Positions 1 through 9,546 of a DNA stretch of 64,000 bases are shown here, piece after piece. Under the pieces are notes generated by a model that made no database searches, was not told the origin of the DNA, and saw nothing but the letters and a program-made list of their open reading frames with translations. Numbering within the stretch: position 1 is the stretch's first letter; each line of letters opens with the position of its first letter. A program made the position numbers and the translations under genes. Origin of the DNA: Flectobacillus sp. BAB-3569 (lineage in GTDB: Bacteria; Bacteroidota; Bacteroidia; Cytophagales; Spirosomataceae); NCBI RefSeq assembly GCF_002270355.1, contig NZ_NJFZ01000013.1, forward strand, positions 97,268 to 161,267, given 5' to 3'.

Positions 1-1640
1 TAGAAAGTGATAGAGGTATTAATGACCTTTACAACGATACACAGCGTAAATGGATTAATCCAGAAACTGGAGCTGTTACCTATCGCCAAGCCATTGACGG
101 TATCACAGGATTTGATTTTCAAGAGGGTATCAAGTGGAATCCTGCGGCTGGTACAATTGGCGCTAGTCAAAGAAGATTGTTTTATCAATTACAGCTCAAC
201 TATGCCAAAAACATTGCTGGAAAGCATTATGTAACAGGAATGGGCTTGATGAACCGTAACGTGTTTGCCAATGGTAGTATGATTCCATCGTATCGTGAAG
301 ACTGGGTATTTAGAACAACTTATACCTACAACAACAAATACACGGTAGAATACAACGGTGCCTATAATGGTTCAGAACAATTTGCATCAGCCTATCGCTT
401 TGCCTTCTTCCAATCAGGTGGCTTAAACTGGATTGTTTCGAATGAAAACTTTATGAAGTCTTTAAAGTTTGTAGACCAATTTAAAGTGAGAGCTTCTTAT
501 GGACAAACTGGTTTTGATAACCTCGGCGTTAGATGGCCATACTTAGAACAATGGAATTATAACGGAAGATCAAGATTAGGAATCAGTGGCGAAGGCGCCG
601 AACAAAGTCCTTACACATGGTATAGTCAAACGGTAGTAGGTAACCCAAATGTACAATGGGAACAATCAGAAAAATACAATGTTGGGGTTGATTTCGAATT
701 TTTGAAAGGCTTTATCAAAGGGAAAGCAGATTTCTTCACGGATAATAGAAGCAAAATTTTATTAGCAAACCGTTCAGATGTTCCAACTTATTTTGGCGCA
801 ACTCCTCCAGTAGCCAACTTAGGATCGGTAAAATCAAGTGGTTATGAGTTAGAGCTTCACCTCAATAAATCTGTAAGAAACTTTAGATTTTGGACTGACC
901 TCAACATGACTCATACTCAAAATAAAATCATAGATGCAGCTAATCCCGAACTATTACCCGACTATCAAAAATCGGAGGGTATGCAAATTAATCAAGCTTA
1001 TTCGTATGTGAGCCGTGGTATGTACAACACTTGGGATCAGCTTTACGGAAGCGCAGCACACAACGCTAATGATAACCAAAAACTTCCAAGTAATTACTAT
1101 TTAGTTGATTACAATGGCGATGGAATTATCGACGCTCGTGATAACATCCCTTATGGATATACGGGTTGGCCAGCTAACACCTACAATGCCACTTTTGGTA
1201 TTGACTGGAAAGGCTTTTCGGCTTTTGTTCAATTCTATGCTGTCAATAACGTAACTCGTCAGGTAGAGTTTAGAAGTTTGAGTTCACAAAGTCATACCGT
1301 GTATCAAGAAGGTGAGTATTGGTCTCCAACTAACACTGGTGCTAATCCAATGCCTCGCTGGCTAACCACCCCACAAGGGTATTACAGAGGCACTCAATAC
1401 ATGTATGATGGTTCGTATGTACGCTTAAAGAATGCTGAAATCGCCTACAACTTTACCCCAGAATTTAGTAGAAAATTGGGTGTTTCAGGACTCAGAATTT
1501 ATCTCAACGGTAACAACCTCATTGCTTGGAGTAAAATGCCAGATGACCGCGAATCTAACTTTGCTGGTACAGGCTGGGCTTCACAAGGAGCATATCCTAC
1601 CGTTAAACGATTCAATTTAGGTCTAAATCTTACCTTTTAA
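1..1640 (+). CDS. SusC-like TonB-dependent outer-membrane transporter, C-terminal part (XusA-like)
   Basis: The frame is already open at base 3 and runs to a stop at 1638-1640, so about 545 residues of the barrel are visible; signal peptide, plug and real start lie before the window. The protein has SusC-type features: many aromatic beta-strands, a late DYNGDGIIDARDN-type acidic loop (near 1107-1143), and a terminal FNLGLNLTF strand ending in phenylalanine. It lies 13 bp before a SusD gene, and a second SusC/SusD pair follows. SusC proteins import oligosaccharides across the outer membrane using TonB energy. By position in a SusCD-SusCD-accessory-GH10 array it corresponds to XusA of known xylan loci, so xylo-oligosaccharide is the inferred substrate. 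The TTG at 177 is an internal codon, not the start. Confidence 0.93.
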   Translation, partial: ESDRGINDLYNDTQRKWINPETGAVTYRQAIDGITGFDFQEGIKWNPAAGTIGASQRRLFYQLQLNYAKNIAGKHYVTGMGLMNRNVFANGSMIPSYREDWVFRTTYTYNNKYTVEYNGAYNGSEQFASAYRFAFFQSGGLNWIVSNENFMKSLKFVDQFKVRASYGQTGFDNLGVRWPYLEQWNYNGRSRLGISGEGAEQSPYTWYSQTVVGNPNVQWEQSEKYNVGVDFEFLKGFIKGKADFFTDNRSKILLANRSDVPTYFGATPPVANLGSVKSSGYELELHLNKSVRNFRFWTDLNMTHTQNKIIDAANPELLPDYQKSEGMQINQAYSYVSRGMYNTWDQLYGSAAHNANDNQKLPSNYYLVDYNGDGIIDARDNIPYGYTGWPANTYNATFGIDWKGFSAFVQFYAVNNVTRQVEFRSLSSQSHTVYQEGEYWSPTNTGANPMPRWLTTPQGYYRGTQYMYDGSYVRLKNAEIAYNFTPEFSRKLGVSGLRIYLNGNNLIAWSKMPDDRESNFAGTGWASQGAYPTVKRFNLGLNLTF

Positions 1641-1653
1641 TTAAAACAAAAGC

Positions 1654-3542
1654 ATGATAAAGAAAATAAAACTCTTGTTTGTGGCGGTGGGTCTTTCTAT
1701 GACTTTTGGAATTACCTCCTGCAAAGACTTTCTCGACCGTGACCCTCAATCGTTGGTTTCGGACAAAGATGCCTTTAAAAATTTTGTTAACTTTCAAGGC
1801 TTTACTGAAGAGCTATACCACTGTATTCCAGACTTTACTAATGCTTATTGGACCAACTCTTGGAACTGGGGAGAAGATGAAATACAATCTACAGCTCAAA
1901 CTTTTCACTTTTGTGTAAAAATCGACAATGGTGATTTTTGGGGATGGCAACGCAACTTTGACGGCTGGCAGGCAGGTTGGATGGATCGTAATAATAACCA
2001 AACCAACGACGACCGCTTTGCTAAATCACTTTGGGGTTTAGGTTGGTATGCGATTCGTAAAGCTAATATGGGTCTGGCTAATATCGATAAATTGACCGAT
2101 GCAACTCAGGAAGAGAAAAACCTTATCAAAGGACAACTCTTATTCTTCAGAGGATGGTACCACTTTATGTTTATGCAATACTTTGGTGGATTACCTTATA
2201 TTGATAAAGTACTTCCGGGTGATCAAAAGCTTACCTTACCTCGACTTAAGTATAGCGAATGTGCTGACAAAGCGGCAGCGGATTTTAGAGAGGCGGCCAA
2301 TCTTTTGCCTTCTAACTGGGATAATACCACAGCAGGAAAAAGAACCTTGGGTAAAAACCAGCTTCGTATCAATAAAATTATGGCCTTGGGATACTTAGGG
2401 AAAAACTACCTTTGGGCAGGAAGTCCATTGATGAACTCAGTGTCAGGTGGTAGCCGTACTTATAATGCCGAATACTGCAAAAAGCAGCAGACGCTTTTGC
2501 TGAATTATTATCCTTATGTGAAAGTGGTGAAGCACCGTATAGCTTAGCTCCTTTTGCTCAGTATTACACCAACTTTTATACAACTGGGCAGAACTGGAAT
2601 ATCCCCGGCAGTACTGAAGCTATTTTTAGAGGGCCATATTATGGTGCTAATGGCTCGAACTGGGGAACCAGTAAACAGTATTCGCCATTAATTATTAGCG
2701 AAGGTGATGTGAAGTTTTTACCAACCTCTAACTACGTTAATTATTATGGTATGGCCAATGGTTTGCCAATCAAAGATGTTACTCAAGCAGATAGCGAATC
2801 AGGCTATAATCCTGAGTATCCTTGGAAAGGTCGTGATCCACGTTTTTACAATGACATTGTATTTGATGGGGTAAAAATGGTTGCAGGAAGTATTCCAAAC
2901 GCCAGTGAAGCCAATAACCGTTATGCCAATCTGCATACAGGAGGCTCGTATCGTGACATCGCAACAGGCAGTCGCACAGGGTATTTGTTATTTAAGTTTG
3001 TTCCAAGAACTGCCAATAAATACGACCAAGGATATAGCTACGATAAGAGTTTGAATATCCACCTACCTTATATGCGTTTGGCTGATGTTTATTTGATGTA
3101 TGCTGAAGCTGCCGCTATGGGTTATGGCTCGCCAACGGGTAAATCGGCTAGTTATAGTAAAACCGCTGTAGATGCTATCAATGTCATTCGCGATAGAGCA
3201 AGTGTCGGACGAGTGGCAAGCAAATTCTTGGGGTCATTAGATTTATTTATGGAGGAAGTTCGTCGTGAGAGAGCCGTTGAGTTATCCTTTGAAGGACACC
3301 GATTCAATGACTTACGCCGTTGGTTGTTACTAACACAGAGTCCTTATACGTTGAAAAAATCGCTAGAGTTTGACCGTGCCAGCACACTAGATCCTAACAA
3401 AGATCCTAAGGAAAACAGAGTGTTGAACATTCGTGAGACTACCATCTTGGAACGTAAGTTTACCGACAAGCATTATTGGTTACCACTCAAAAACAACGAT
3501 GCTAACCTCTATTTAGAATTTGCTCAAAACCCTGGTTGGTAA
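1654..3542 (+). pseudogene. SusD-like glycan-binding lipoprotein (XusB-like), frameshifted
   Basis: Begins with a lipoprotein signal (KIKLLFVAVGLSMTFGITSC, lipobox ITSC) and has SusD/RagB features: a TPR-like helical N-terminal half (GQLLFFRGWYHFMFMQYFGG) and a C-terminal half with VELSFEGHRFNDLRRW. Frame 1 stops at 2547, but from about 2484 the continuation lies in frame 3 through to 3542. The switch falls in a run of five A's at 2479-2483. One extra A would give YCKKAADAFAELL and a single 629-residue protein, a normal SusD length. The GTG at 2709 is an internal codon. SusD proteins lid the SusC channel and bind glycan at the cell surface; partners are the flanking SusC genes. It may be intact in the organism and broken only in this sequence. 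Confidence 0.88.
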
Positions 3543-3590
3543 TCAGAGCTAATACTATAATCATACCTTGAAAAGATTAATGTAAAGCAA

Positions 3591-6500
3591 ATGAAGTTCA
3601 TAAAAATACTCCTCTTCTTGTGCACGCTCATGATGTTACAGCCTGTAACATCGAGGGCACAAGACACCCCAACCATACAGATAAAGGCTACTGTATATGG
3701 GGTAAACAACCAACCTTTGAAAGGGGCGGTTGTAACAAGTGCGGCCGAAAATAGCAAAGCTGTTACAACAGATGCTTTTGGTTCTTTTGAATATGAAGTA
3801 GCTAAAAATGATGTTTTATCCATTTCGGCTAAAGGGTTTGAAACAAAGTATATTACCATTACAAAAGCGATTTCTCAAATCAGTCTTACGCCCGAAAAAA
3901 CACGTGATTTGATTCACGCTGCTTTTCGTGAGGTAGAAAAACAAGACTTATTGGGAGGAGTTGCTTCGGTCAATGTAAAAGAGCTTTTAAACAAAAACTA
4001 TTTTACAAATACCCTCGATGGTATGGAAGCATTTGCCTCTGGATTCAACGGAAATAGCAATTGGGGCATGGGTAACTATCTATTTATGATTGATGGTGTT
4101 CCTCGCGAAACGGGAAATGTGGCTCCTACAGAGATAGAAGAAATTGTTTTCTTGAAAGGTGCCAATGCCGTAGCACTTTATGGTAGTCGCGCTGCCAAAG
4201 GTGTTGTCAATGTGATTACCAAACGTGGAGAAGCAGGAAAACGTCGTTTTGATTTGAGAGTAAACAGTGGTATCAATATTCCTAAAAGCTATCCAAAATA
4301 TTTGGGTTCGGCAGAATACATGACCATGTATAATGAAGCTCGTAGAAATGATGGTTTGACAGATTTATATTCAGAATTAGATATCTATAATTATGGTTCA
4401 GGACGAAATAAATATCGATTCCCGAATGTAGATTTTTATTCTTCTGATTATCTCAAAAATGTTTTTACTCGCTACGATGCCACCGCCGAAATTTCGGGAG
4501 GAAACGAGCGTGTAAGATATTATACCAACTTGGGATATTCAACAACTGGCTCTTTATTGAATTTTGGCGAAGCGAAAAATAACAATAATTCGGATCGTCT
4601 TAATTTCAGAGGAAATCTTGATATTCAACTCAATGAATATATCTCGATGAATGCTGATGCAACAGCGATTTTTTATACAGGAAGAGGGGTAAATACTGAT
4701 TATTGGGGAAGTGCCGCTACCGTGCGTCCCAACCGTTTTGCGCCTTTAATTCCCATTGACTTGGTTGAAAAAGAAGATGCTGCATCACAAATTTGGATTC
4801 AAAATAGTAACAACCTAATCGATGGAAAATATTTACTAGGCGGTACTCAGCTTGACCAAACCAACCCTATCGCAACGATTTATGCAGGTGGAAATAACCA
4901 GTATTCTAACCGTCAATTTCAGTTTAATACTGGTCTAAAAGCAGATTTACGTAACGTTTTGACAGGATTGTCATTCCGTACAGGTTTTGCGGTAGATTAT
5001 GCTACAGCTTACTCATTGTCTTACAATTACTCGTATGCTACCTACTCGCCAACGTGGAATAATTATAGCGGAACCGATTTGATTAGTAGTTTGACCGTTT
5101 ATAACCAAGATGCTAAATCTGGAACACAAAATGTAAGCGGTAACTGGTATCGTCAAATGATTGCTTTCTCGGGTCAATTGAACTATGACAGAACTTTTGG
5201 TACGAACCACAACTTCTCAGCGATTTTATTGGCAAATGGTTTCCAACAATCCGAATCAGCGGTTTATCACCGAACTAGTAATGCAAACCTTGGCTTTTTA
5301 GCAAGTTACAATTACAATCACAAGTATTACTTGGATTTGAGTACGGCGTATATTCACTCAGCTAAGTTGCCACCAAGTAACCGTCAGGCATTCTCACCAT
5401 CGGTTTCTTTGGGCTGGAGATTGAGTCGTGAAGACTTCTTGAAAAACTCATCTGTTGTTAATGACCTAAAACTTACTGCTTCGGCAAGCATCCTGCATAC
5501 CGACTTGGATATCAATGATTATTATCTATACCAAGGATTTTATACTGGTGCTGGTTCATGGTATGGTTGGAAAGATGGAACGGGTATTCAGGCAACTGAA
5601 TCGAGAAGAGGCGACAACCCTAATATGAAATTTCCAAGAAGAGAAGAAATCAATATTGGTTTAGAAGGTACCTTCTTTAATCGTCTATTGAATGTGAATG
5701 GTACTTTCTTTATGAACAAAATGACAGGAAATATCATTCAAGCTTCTGTACTGTTCCCTTCATATTTCACAACAGGCTGGCCAGTGTCTTCATTTATTCC
5801 TTATGTAAATTATAATGAAGATAAGCGTGTAGGATTTGATTTCTCTGCCAATTTGAACAAGAAAATTGGAGATGTAAACTGGAACTTGGGCATTAATGGT
5901 ACTTATTACCAAACTACTGCCATAAAAAGAGCTGAGCTTTACGAAAATGCTTACCAAAACAGACAAGGTAAAGCACTGGATGGTATTTGGGGCTTACAAA
6001 ATTTAGGCTTTTTCCAAGATGACAATGATATCAAAAACTCACCATCACAAACATTCGGTCAGGTAAAACCTGGCGATATTAAGTACAAAGATCAAAATGG
6101 TGATGGCATTATCGATTCACGTGATGAGGTGTTTTTAGGAAAAGGAGGTTGGTTTGGTGCGCCGTTTACAATGGGTGTTACGCTTTCGGCACAATGGAAA
6201 AAGTTGACATTCTTAGCTTTGGGTGTGGGTCGTTTCGGAGGAAATGCTATGCGTAACAACTCTTATTTCTGGGTATATGGTGAAAATAAATATTCGGAAG
6301 TGGTACGCAATCGCTGGACAGAAGCTACAAAGTTGACGGCTACTTATCCTCGCTTAACTACCCTCAGCAGCGACAACAACTTCCGTTCATCTGATTTCTG
6401 GATGTATAGCACTAGCCGTTTTGACTTGTCGAAAGTTCAAATTACTTATGACTTAACGGATTTACTAAAAATGAAATCTTTTGTGCGTGAATTGGGCGTG

Positions 6501-6617
6501 TATGTGAATGGATTTAACCTTTGGACTTTCTCCGAAAACAGAGAAACCCTTGAGTTGAATGTAGCTAGCTCACCACAAACACGATTCTTTAACCTAGGCG
6601 TAAAAGCGTTGTTTTAG
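3591..6617 (+). CDS. SusC-like TonB-dependent transporter (XusC-like)
   Basis: Complete 1008-residue SusC-family transporter. Residues 1-24 look like a signal peptide ending SRAQ. An N-terminal carboxypeptidase-regulatory-like domain follows (KATVYGVNNQPLKGAVV, about 30-105). The plug carries the motif IDGVPRE and EIVFLKGANAVALYGSRAAKG (about 165-210), followed by a long barrel ending FFNLGVKALF. An acidic DQNGDGIIDSRDE loop (near 6090-6126) matches that of the upstream SusC. It lies 48 bp after the first SusD and 30 bp before the second SusD, so it belongs to one polycistron. Expected role: outer-membrane import of xylan fragments with the downstream SusD. Two non-identical SusCD pairs in tandem are typical of complex-xylan loci, where the pairs may prefer different chain sizes or decorations; that part is inference. 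Confidence 0.95.
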   Translation: MKFIKILLFLCTLMMLQPVTSRAQDTPTIQIKATVYGVNNQPLKGAVVTSAAENSKAVTTDAFGSFEYEVAKNDVLSISAKGFETKYITITKAISQISLTPEKTRDLIHAAFREVEKQDLLGGVASVNVKELLNKNYFTNTLDGMEAFASGFNGNSNWGMGNYLFMIDGVPRETGNVAPTEIEEIVFLKGANAVALYGSRAAKGVVNVITKRGEAGKRRFDLRVNSGINIPKSYPKYLGSAEYMTMYNEARRNDGLTDLYSELDIYNYGSGRNKYRFPNVDFYSSDYLKNVFTRYDATAEISGGNERVRYYTNLGYSTTGSLLNFGEAKNNNNSDRLNFRGNLDIQLNEYISMNADATAIFYTGRGVNTDYWGSAATVRPNRFAPLIPIDLVEKEDAASQIWIQNSNNLIDGKYLLGGTQLDQTNPIATIYAGGNNQYSNRQFQFNTGLKADLRNVLTGLSFRTGFAVDYATAYSLSYNYSYATYSPTWNNYSGTDLISSLTVYNQDAKSGTQNVSGNWYRQMIAFSGQLNYDRTFGTNHNFSAILLANGFQQSESAVYHRTSNANLGFLASYNYNHKYYLDLSTAYIHSAKLPPSNRQAFSPSVSLGWRLSREDFLKNSSVVNDLKLTASASILHTDLDINDYYLYQGFYTGAGSWYGWKDGTGIQATESRRGDNPNMKFPRREEINIGLEGTFFNRLLNVNGTFFMNKMTGNIIQASVLFPSYFTTGWPVSSFIPYVNYNEDKRVGFDFSANLNKKIGDVNWNLGINGTYYQTTAIKRAELYENAYQNRQGKALDGIWGLQNLGFFQDDNDIKNSPSQTFGQVKPGDIKYKDQNGDGIIDSRDEVFLGKGGWFGAPFTMGVTLSAQWKKLTFLALGVGRFGGNAMRNNSYFWVYGENKYSEVVRNRWTEATKLTATYPRLTTLSSDNNFRSSDFWMYSTSRFDLSKVQITYDLTDLLKMKSFVRELGVYVNGFNLWTFSENRETLELNVASSPQTRFFNLGVKALF

Positions 6618-6647
6618 GTTTTTTACTAATACTTAGAAACTTATACT

Positions 6648-8444
6648 ATGATGAATATGAATAAGGGTATATTAAAATTTTTGGCCTGTATCCTCTTGCT
6701 CACAAGTTGCCAAGACTTGATAGAGCCTGCGCAGGAAAACAACAGGCAATTAGACCCAAATGCCTATTTACCAAGCGATTCTAGATTTCCATTTGGTATC
6801 TTATTAAATGGATACAACCGAATTCCAAGTAACTCATGGTCATTTAATGATGTAGCCACCGACGATGCCGTAACCAACGACCAAAATAATGGGTATTTGA
6901 AAATGGCAACTGGACAATGGACTGCCAATAACAATCCAGCCAACCAATGGACCAACTGTTACGCTGGGATTCAGTACATGAACATTATGCTTGGGGAGGT
7001 GGATAAAGTAAAATGGGTAGCCGATCCTGTTGCCAGCAAGTTGTTTGCTATGCGTATCAAAGGAGAAGCATTTGGTATTAGAGCATTGCTCATGTACAAT
7101 TTGTTGCAAGCACACGCAGGTGTAGGTAAAGGAGGTAATATGTTAGGAGTTCCGATTTTGACAAAAACTCAAACAACCTCTGACAATTTCAATTTACCAA
7201 GAGCTAGTTTTGACGATTGTATCAAGCAAATCTATACAGACTTAGATAGTGCAGATGTTCGTTTGCCGCTTGATTATCTCAACTTGGTTTCGGGACAAGA
7301 GTCACAAATTCCAACCAAATATGGTAGCGTTACGATAGAACAATATAACCGTGCTTTCGGGGTAACATTTAGCGGTCTTTTGAGTGGTCGTATTGCAAAG
7401 GCTATTCGTGCAAAAGTGGCGCTATTGGCAGCAAGTCCAGCATTTAATCCAAACAATGCTAACAAATGGGTAGATGCAGCAAACTATTCGGCACAAGTAT
7501 TAAATCTGAACGGTGGAATCAATGCTATTACAAGTAATGTAGCTAGCGGACTTACATGGTATTCCAACACTGCAGAAATTGCGGCATTGAAAGATGGTGC
7601 TAATCCTCCAGAAATACTTTGGCGTAACAACTGGGGCGAAAACCGTGATTTGGAACAAGCTAATTTTCCACCAACACTTTTTGGAAATGGCAGAATAAAC
7701 CCAACACAAAACTTGGTAGATGCTTTTCCGACAGTCAATGGATACCCTATTAGCGACTCCAACAGCGGATTTAATCCCAATGACCCCTATTCAAATCGTG
7801 ACCCTCGTTTGAAAATGTTCATTTTGGTCAATGGTGCTACGGCTGGTGTCAACAACACTGCTATCAATACCGCTGCCGACGGAACTACCAACGACGGACT
7901 CAACAAAGTAGCTACCTCGACTAGAACGGGCTATTATATGCGTAAGCTATTGCGTCAGGATGTGAACCTAAACCCAACCTCTTCGACAAATCAGCGTCAT
8001 TACAAACCGCATATTCGTTATACCGAAATTGCCTTGAGTTATGCAGAAGCAGCCAACGAAGCTTGGGGACCTACTGGCACAGGAACAAATGCTTATTCGG
8101 CGTATGATATTCTTAGAGCCATTCGCCGTCGTGCAGGAATTGGCTTATCCAACAATGATGCCTATCTCGAAAGTATCAAAAACAATAAGGAACAAATGCG
8201 CCAATTGATTCGTAATGAGCGCCGTTTGGAACTATGTTTTGAAGGATTCAGATTTTGGGACTTACGCCGCTGGGATGCCAACCTCACCGAAGCAGCCAAA
8301 GGAGTTAGTATTCGTAGTGGTGCGTACACCGTTCTTCCAAGCGTTGAATCAAGGGTATTCCAAAACTATATGAAATATGGTCCAATTCCTTATTCGGAAG
8401 TGTTGAAATACTCAGCACTGGAGCAAAATCAAGGTTGGAATTAA
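6648..8444 (+). CDS. SusD/RagB family surface glycan-binding lipoprotein (XusD-like)
   Basis: 598 residues, a usual SusD length. The N-terminus MMNMNKGILKFLACILLLTS followed by CQ is a lipoprotein signal with the acylated cysteine at about residue 21. SusD signatures include an N-terminal helical region (FAMRIKGEAFGIRALLMYNL) and the C-terminal IRYTEIALSYAEAANEAWG and LIRNERRLELCFEGFRFWDLRRW motifs, ending in an EQNQGWN tail. It lies 30 bp after its SusC partner. A strong hairpin (8496-8539) follows the stop and separates it from the accessory lipoprotein and GH10, which may let SusCD messages accumulate above the downstream genes. The glycan specificity is inferred from the locus, not seen in the sequence. 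Confidence 0.94.
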   Translation: MMNMNKGILKFLACILLLTSCQDLIEPAQENNRQLDPNAYLPSDSRFPFGILLNGYNRIPSNSWSFNDVATDDAVTNDQNNGYLKMATGQWTANNNPANQWTNCYAGIQYMNIMLGEVDKVKWVADPVASKLFAMRIKGEAFGIRALLMYNLLQAHAGVGKGGNMLGVPILTKTQTTSDNFNLPRASFDDCIKQIYTDLDSADVRLPLDYLNLVSGQESQIPTKYGSVTIEQYNRAFGVTFSGLLSGRIAKAIRAKVALLAASPAFNPNNANKWVDAANYSAQVLNLNGGINAITSNVASGLTWYSNTAEIAALKDGANPPEILWRNNWGENRDLEQANFPPTLFGNGRINPTQNLVDAFPTVNGYPISDSNSGFNPNDPYSNRDPRLKMFILVNGATAGVNNTAINTAADGTTNDGLNKVATSTRTGYYMRKLLRQDVNLNPTSSTNQRHYKPHIRYTEIALSYAEAANEAWGPTGTGTNAYSAYDILRAIRRRAGIGLSNNDAYLESIKNNKEQMRQLIRNERRLELCFEGFRFWDLRRWDANLTEAAKGVSIRSGAYTVLPSVESRVFQNYMKYGPIPYSEVLKYSALEQNQGWN

Positions 8445-8495
8445 GAAGCTCTTGAAATAGCAGAACAATTAAGTATATAATTTTTTTCAAAAGTC

Positions 8496-8539
8496 GAATT
8501 TCAGCCTAGCTGAATAGATATAAAGCTAGGCTGAAATTC
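8496..8539. terminator. 16-bp perfect hairpin between SusD and the accessory gene
   Basis: Arms 8496-8511 and 8524-8539 are exact reverse complements (GAATTTCAGCCTAGCT), with a 12-nt loop. There is no U-tract after it on the + strand, so it may act as an mRNA 3' stabiliser or partial attenuator inside the operon more than as a full terminator. Confidence 0.6.
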
Positions 8540-8562
8540 TGACAAACAACATCTTTATTCTT

Positions 8563-9522
8563 ATGAAGAATTCGATTTTCATATTAGTAATATTCGTAAT
8601 GGGACTCGTTTCGTGTAATGCCGAAAAGGAGTTTCCAGACTACAAGTACCAAACTGTCTATTTTGCTTATCAATATCCTGTAAGAACCATCACTTTAGGA
8701 GAAGATTTGACAGTAAACAACGAACTCGATAATCAGTATAAATGTCAAATTTATGCAGCGTTGGGTGGTGCGTATTACAGCAAAAAAGATGTAGCAGTAA
8801 CGGTGGCTGTAGATAACTCACTACTAGGAAGTGGGATGCGATTTGGCTCAGGCAAAGATGAAATTTTACCAATGCCAAGTAGTTATTTTAAGCTAGCCTC
8901 TGACAAAATCGTTATTCCCTCGGGGACTATTGCTGGAAGTGTAGATGTCCAACTCACAGACGCGTTTTTTGCTGATCCTAAAGCAATTAAGAATACTTAT
9001 GTTATTCCATTGACCATGACGAAAGTTACCGACGCAGATTCGATTCTTTATGGAAAACATTTTGTGCTTTATGCGTTAAAATTTGTAAACTCTTGGCATG
9101 GTAACTATTTGAGAAGAGGAAAAGATGTCGTTTCAGGATCGGTCAATCAAACGATTGTGAGACATGCGCAATATGTAGAAAAAGATGAAGTGAATATGCT
9201 TTCTACTAAATCTTTGACCGAGCTTACTTTTCCAGTTGTTTTTAAAGATAAAGACGGAAAAAATATCAGTACATCTTTACTCTTGAAATTTGATAATAAC
9301 GGAAAATGTACGATTTCATCGGCTACCTCAGGTATCACGGCTACGGGTACAGGTGCTTTTGTCAAGAAAGGTGAAAAAAATAGCTGGGGCAACAAAGACC
9401 GCGATGCGCTTTATCTCAACTATGAAGTCAACCTTACGGGTATGAAAGTAGTCACTTCGGATACTTTGGTTATGCGTGATCGTGCTGTAACTATGGAAAC
9501 TTTTACTCCTGTAGCTAAGTAA
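8563..9522 (+). CDS. Accessory surface lipoprotein of the xylan locus (DUF1735/DUF5627-like, XusE position)
   Basis: 319 residues with a lipoprotein signal (IFVMGLVSCNAE; cysteine at about residue 19). The N-terminal half resembles the DUF1735 fold seen in PUL surface proteins (QTVYFAYQYPVRTITLG, then ALGGAYYSKKDVAVTVAVD and YFKLASDKIVIPSGTIAGSVDVQLTD). The C-terminal half (FVNSWHGNYLRRGKD onward, about residue 175) resembles DUF5627, a lipocalin-like beta-rich domain. It sits directly after SusD and 24 bp before the GH10, the position of xusE in known xylan loci. The likely role is a non-enzymatic surface glycan-binding protein. The family assignment comes from recognising motifs and position; an HMM search was not possible. 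Binding residues cannot be named from sequence alone. Confidence 0.75.
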   Translation: MKNSIFILVIFVMGLVSCNAEKEFPDYKYQTVYFAYQYPVRTITLGEDLTVNNELDNQYKCQIYAALGGAYYSKKDVAVTVAVDNSLLGSGMRFGSGKDEILPMPSSYFKLASDKIVIPSGTIAGSVDVQLTDAFFADPKAIKNTYVIPLTMTKVTDADSILYGKHFVLYALKFVNSWHGNYLRRGKDVVSGSVNQTIVRHAQYVEKDEVNMLSTKSLTELTFPVVFKDKDGKNISTSLLLKFDNNGKCTISSATSGITATGTGAFVKKGEKNSWGNKDRDALYLNYEVNLTGMKVVTSDTLVMRDRAVTMETFTPVAK

Positions 9523-9546
9523 ACTCATCTTTAGAACTGTTTTACT

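Noticed and set aside
7..234. Small open frame at the left edge
   Set aside because: Out of frame with the SusC coding frame, which is open from base 3; it is a shadow.
2479..2484. Programmed ribosomal frameshifting at A-runs
   Set aside because: Four unrelated genes are affected, the runs are short (A5, T4) and relatives of these families do not use frameshifting; a lost base explains all four.
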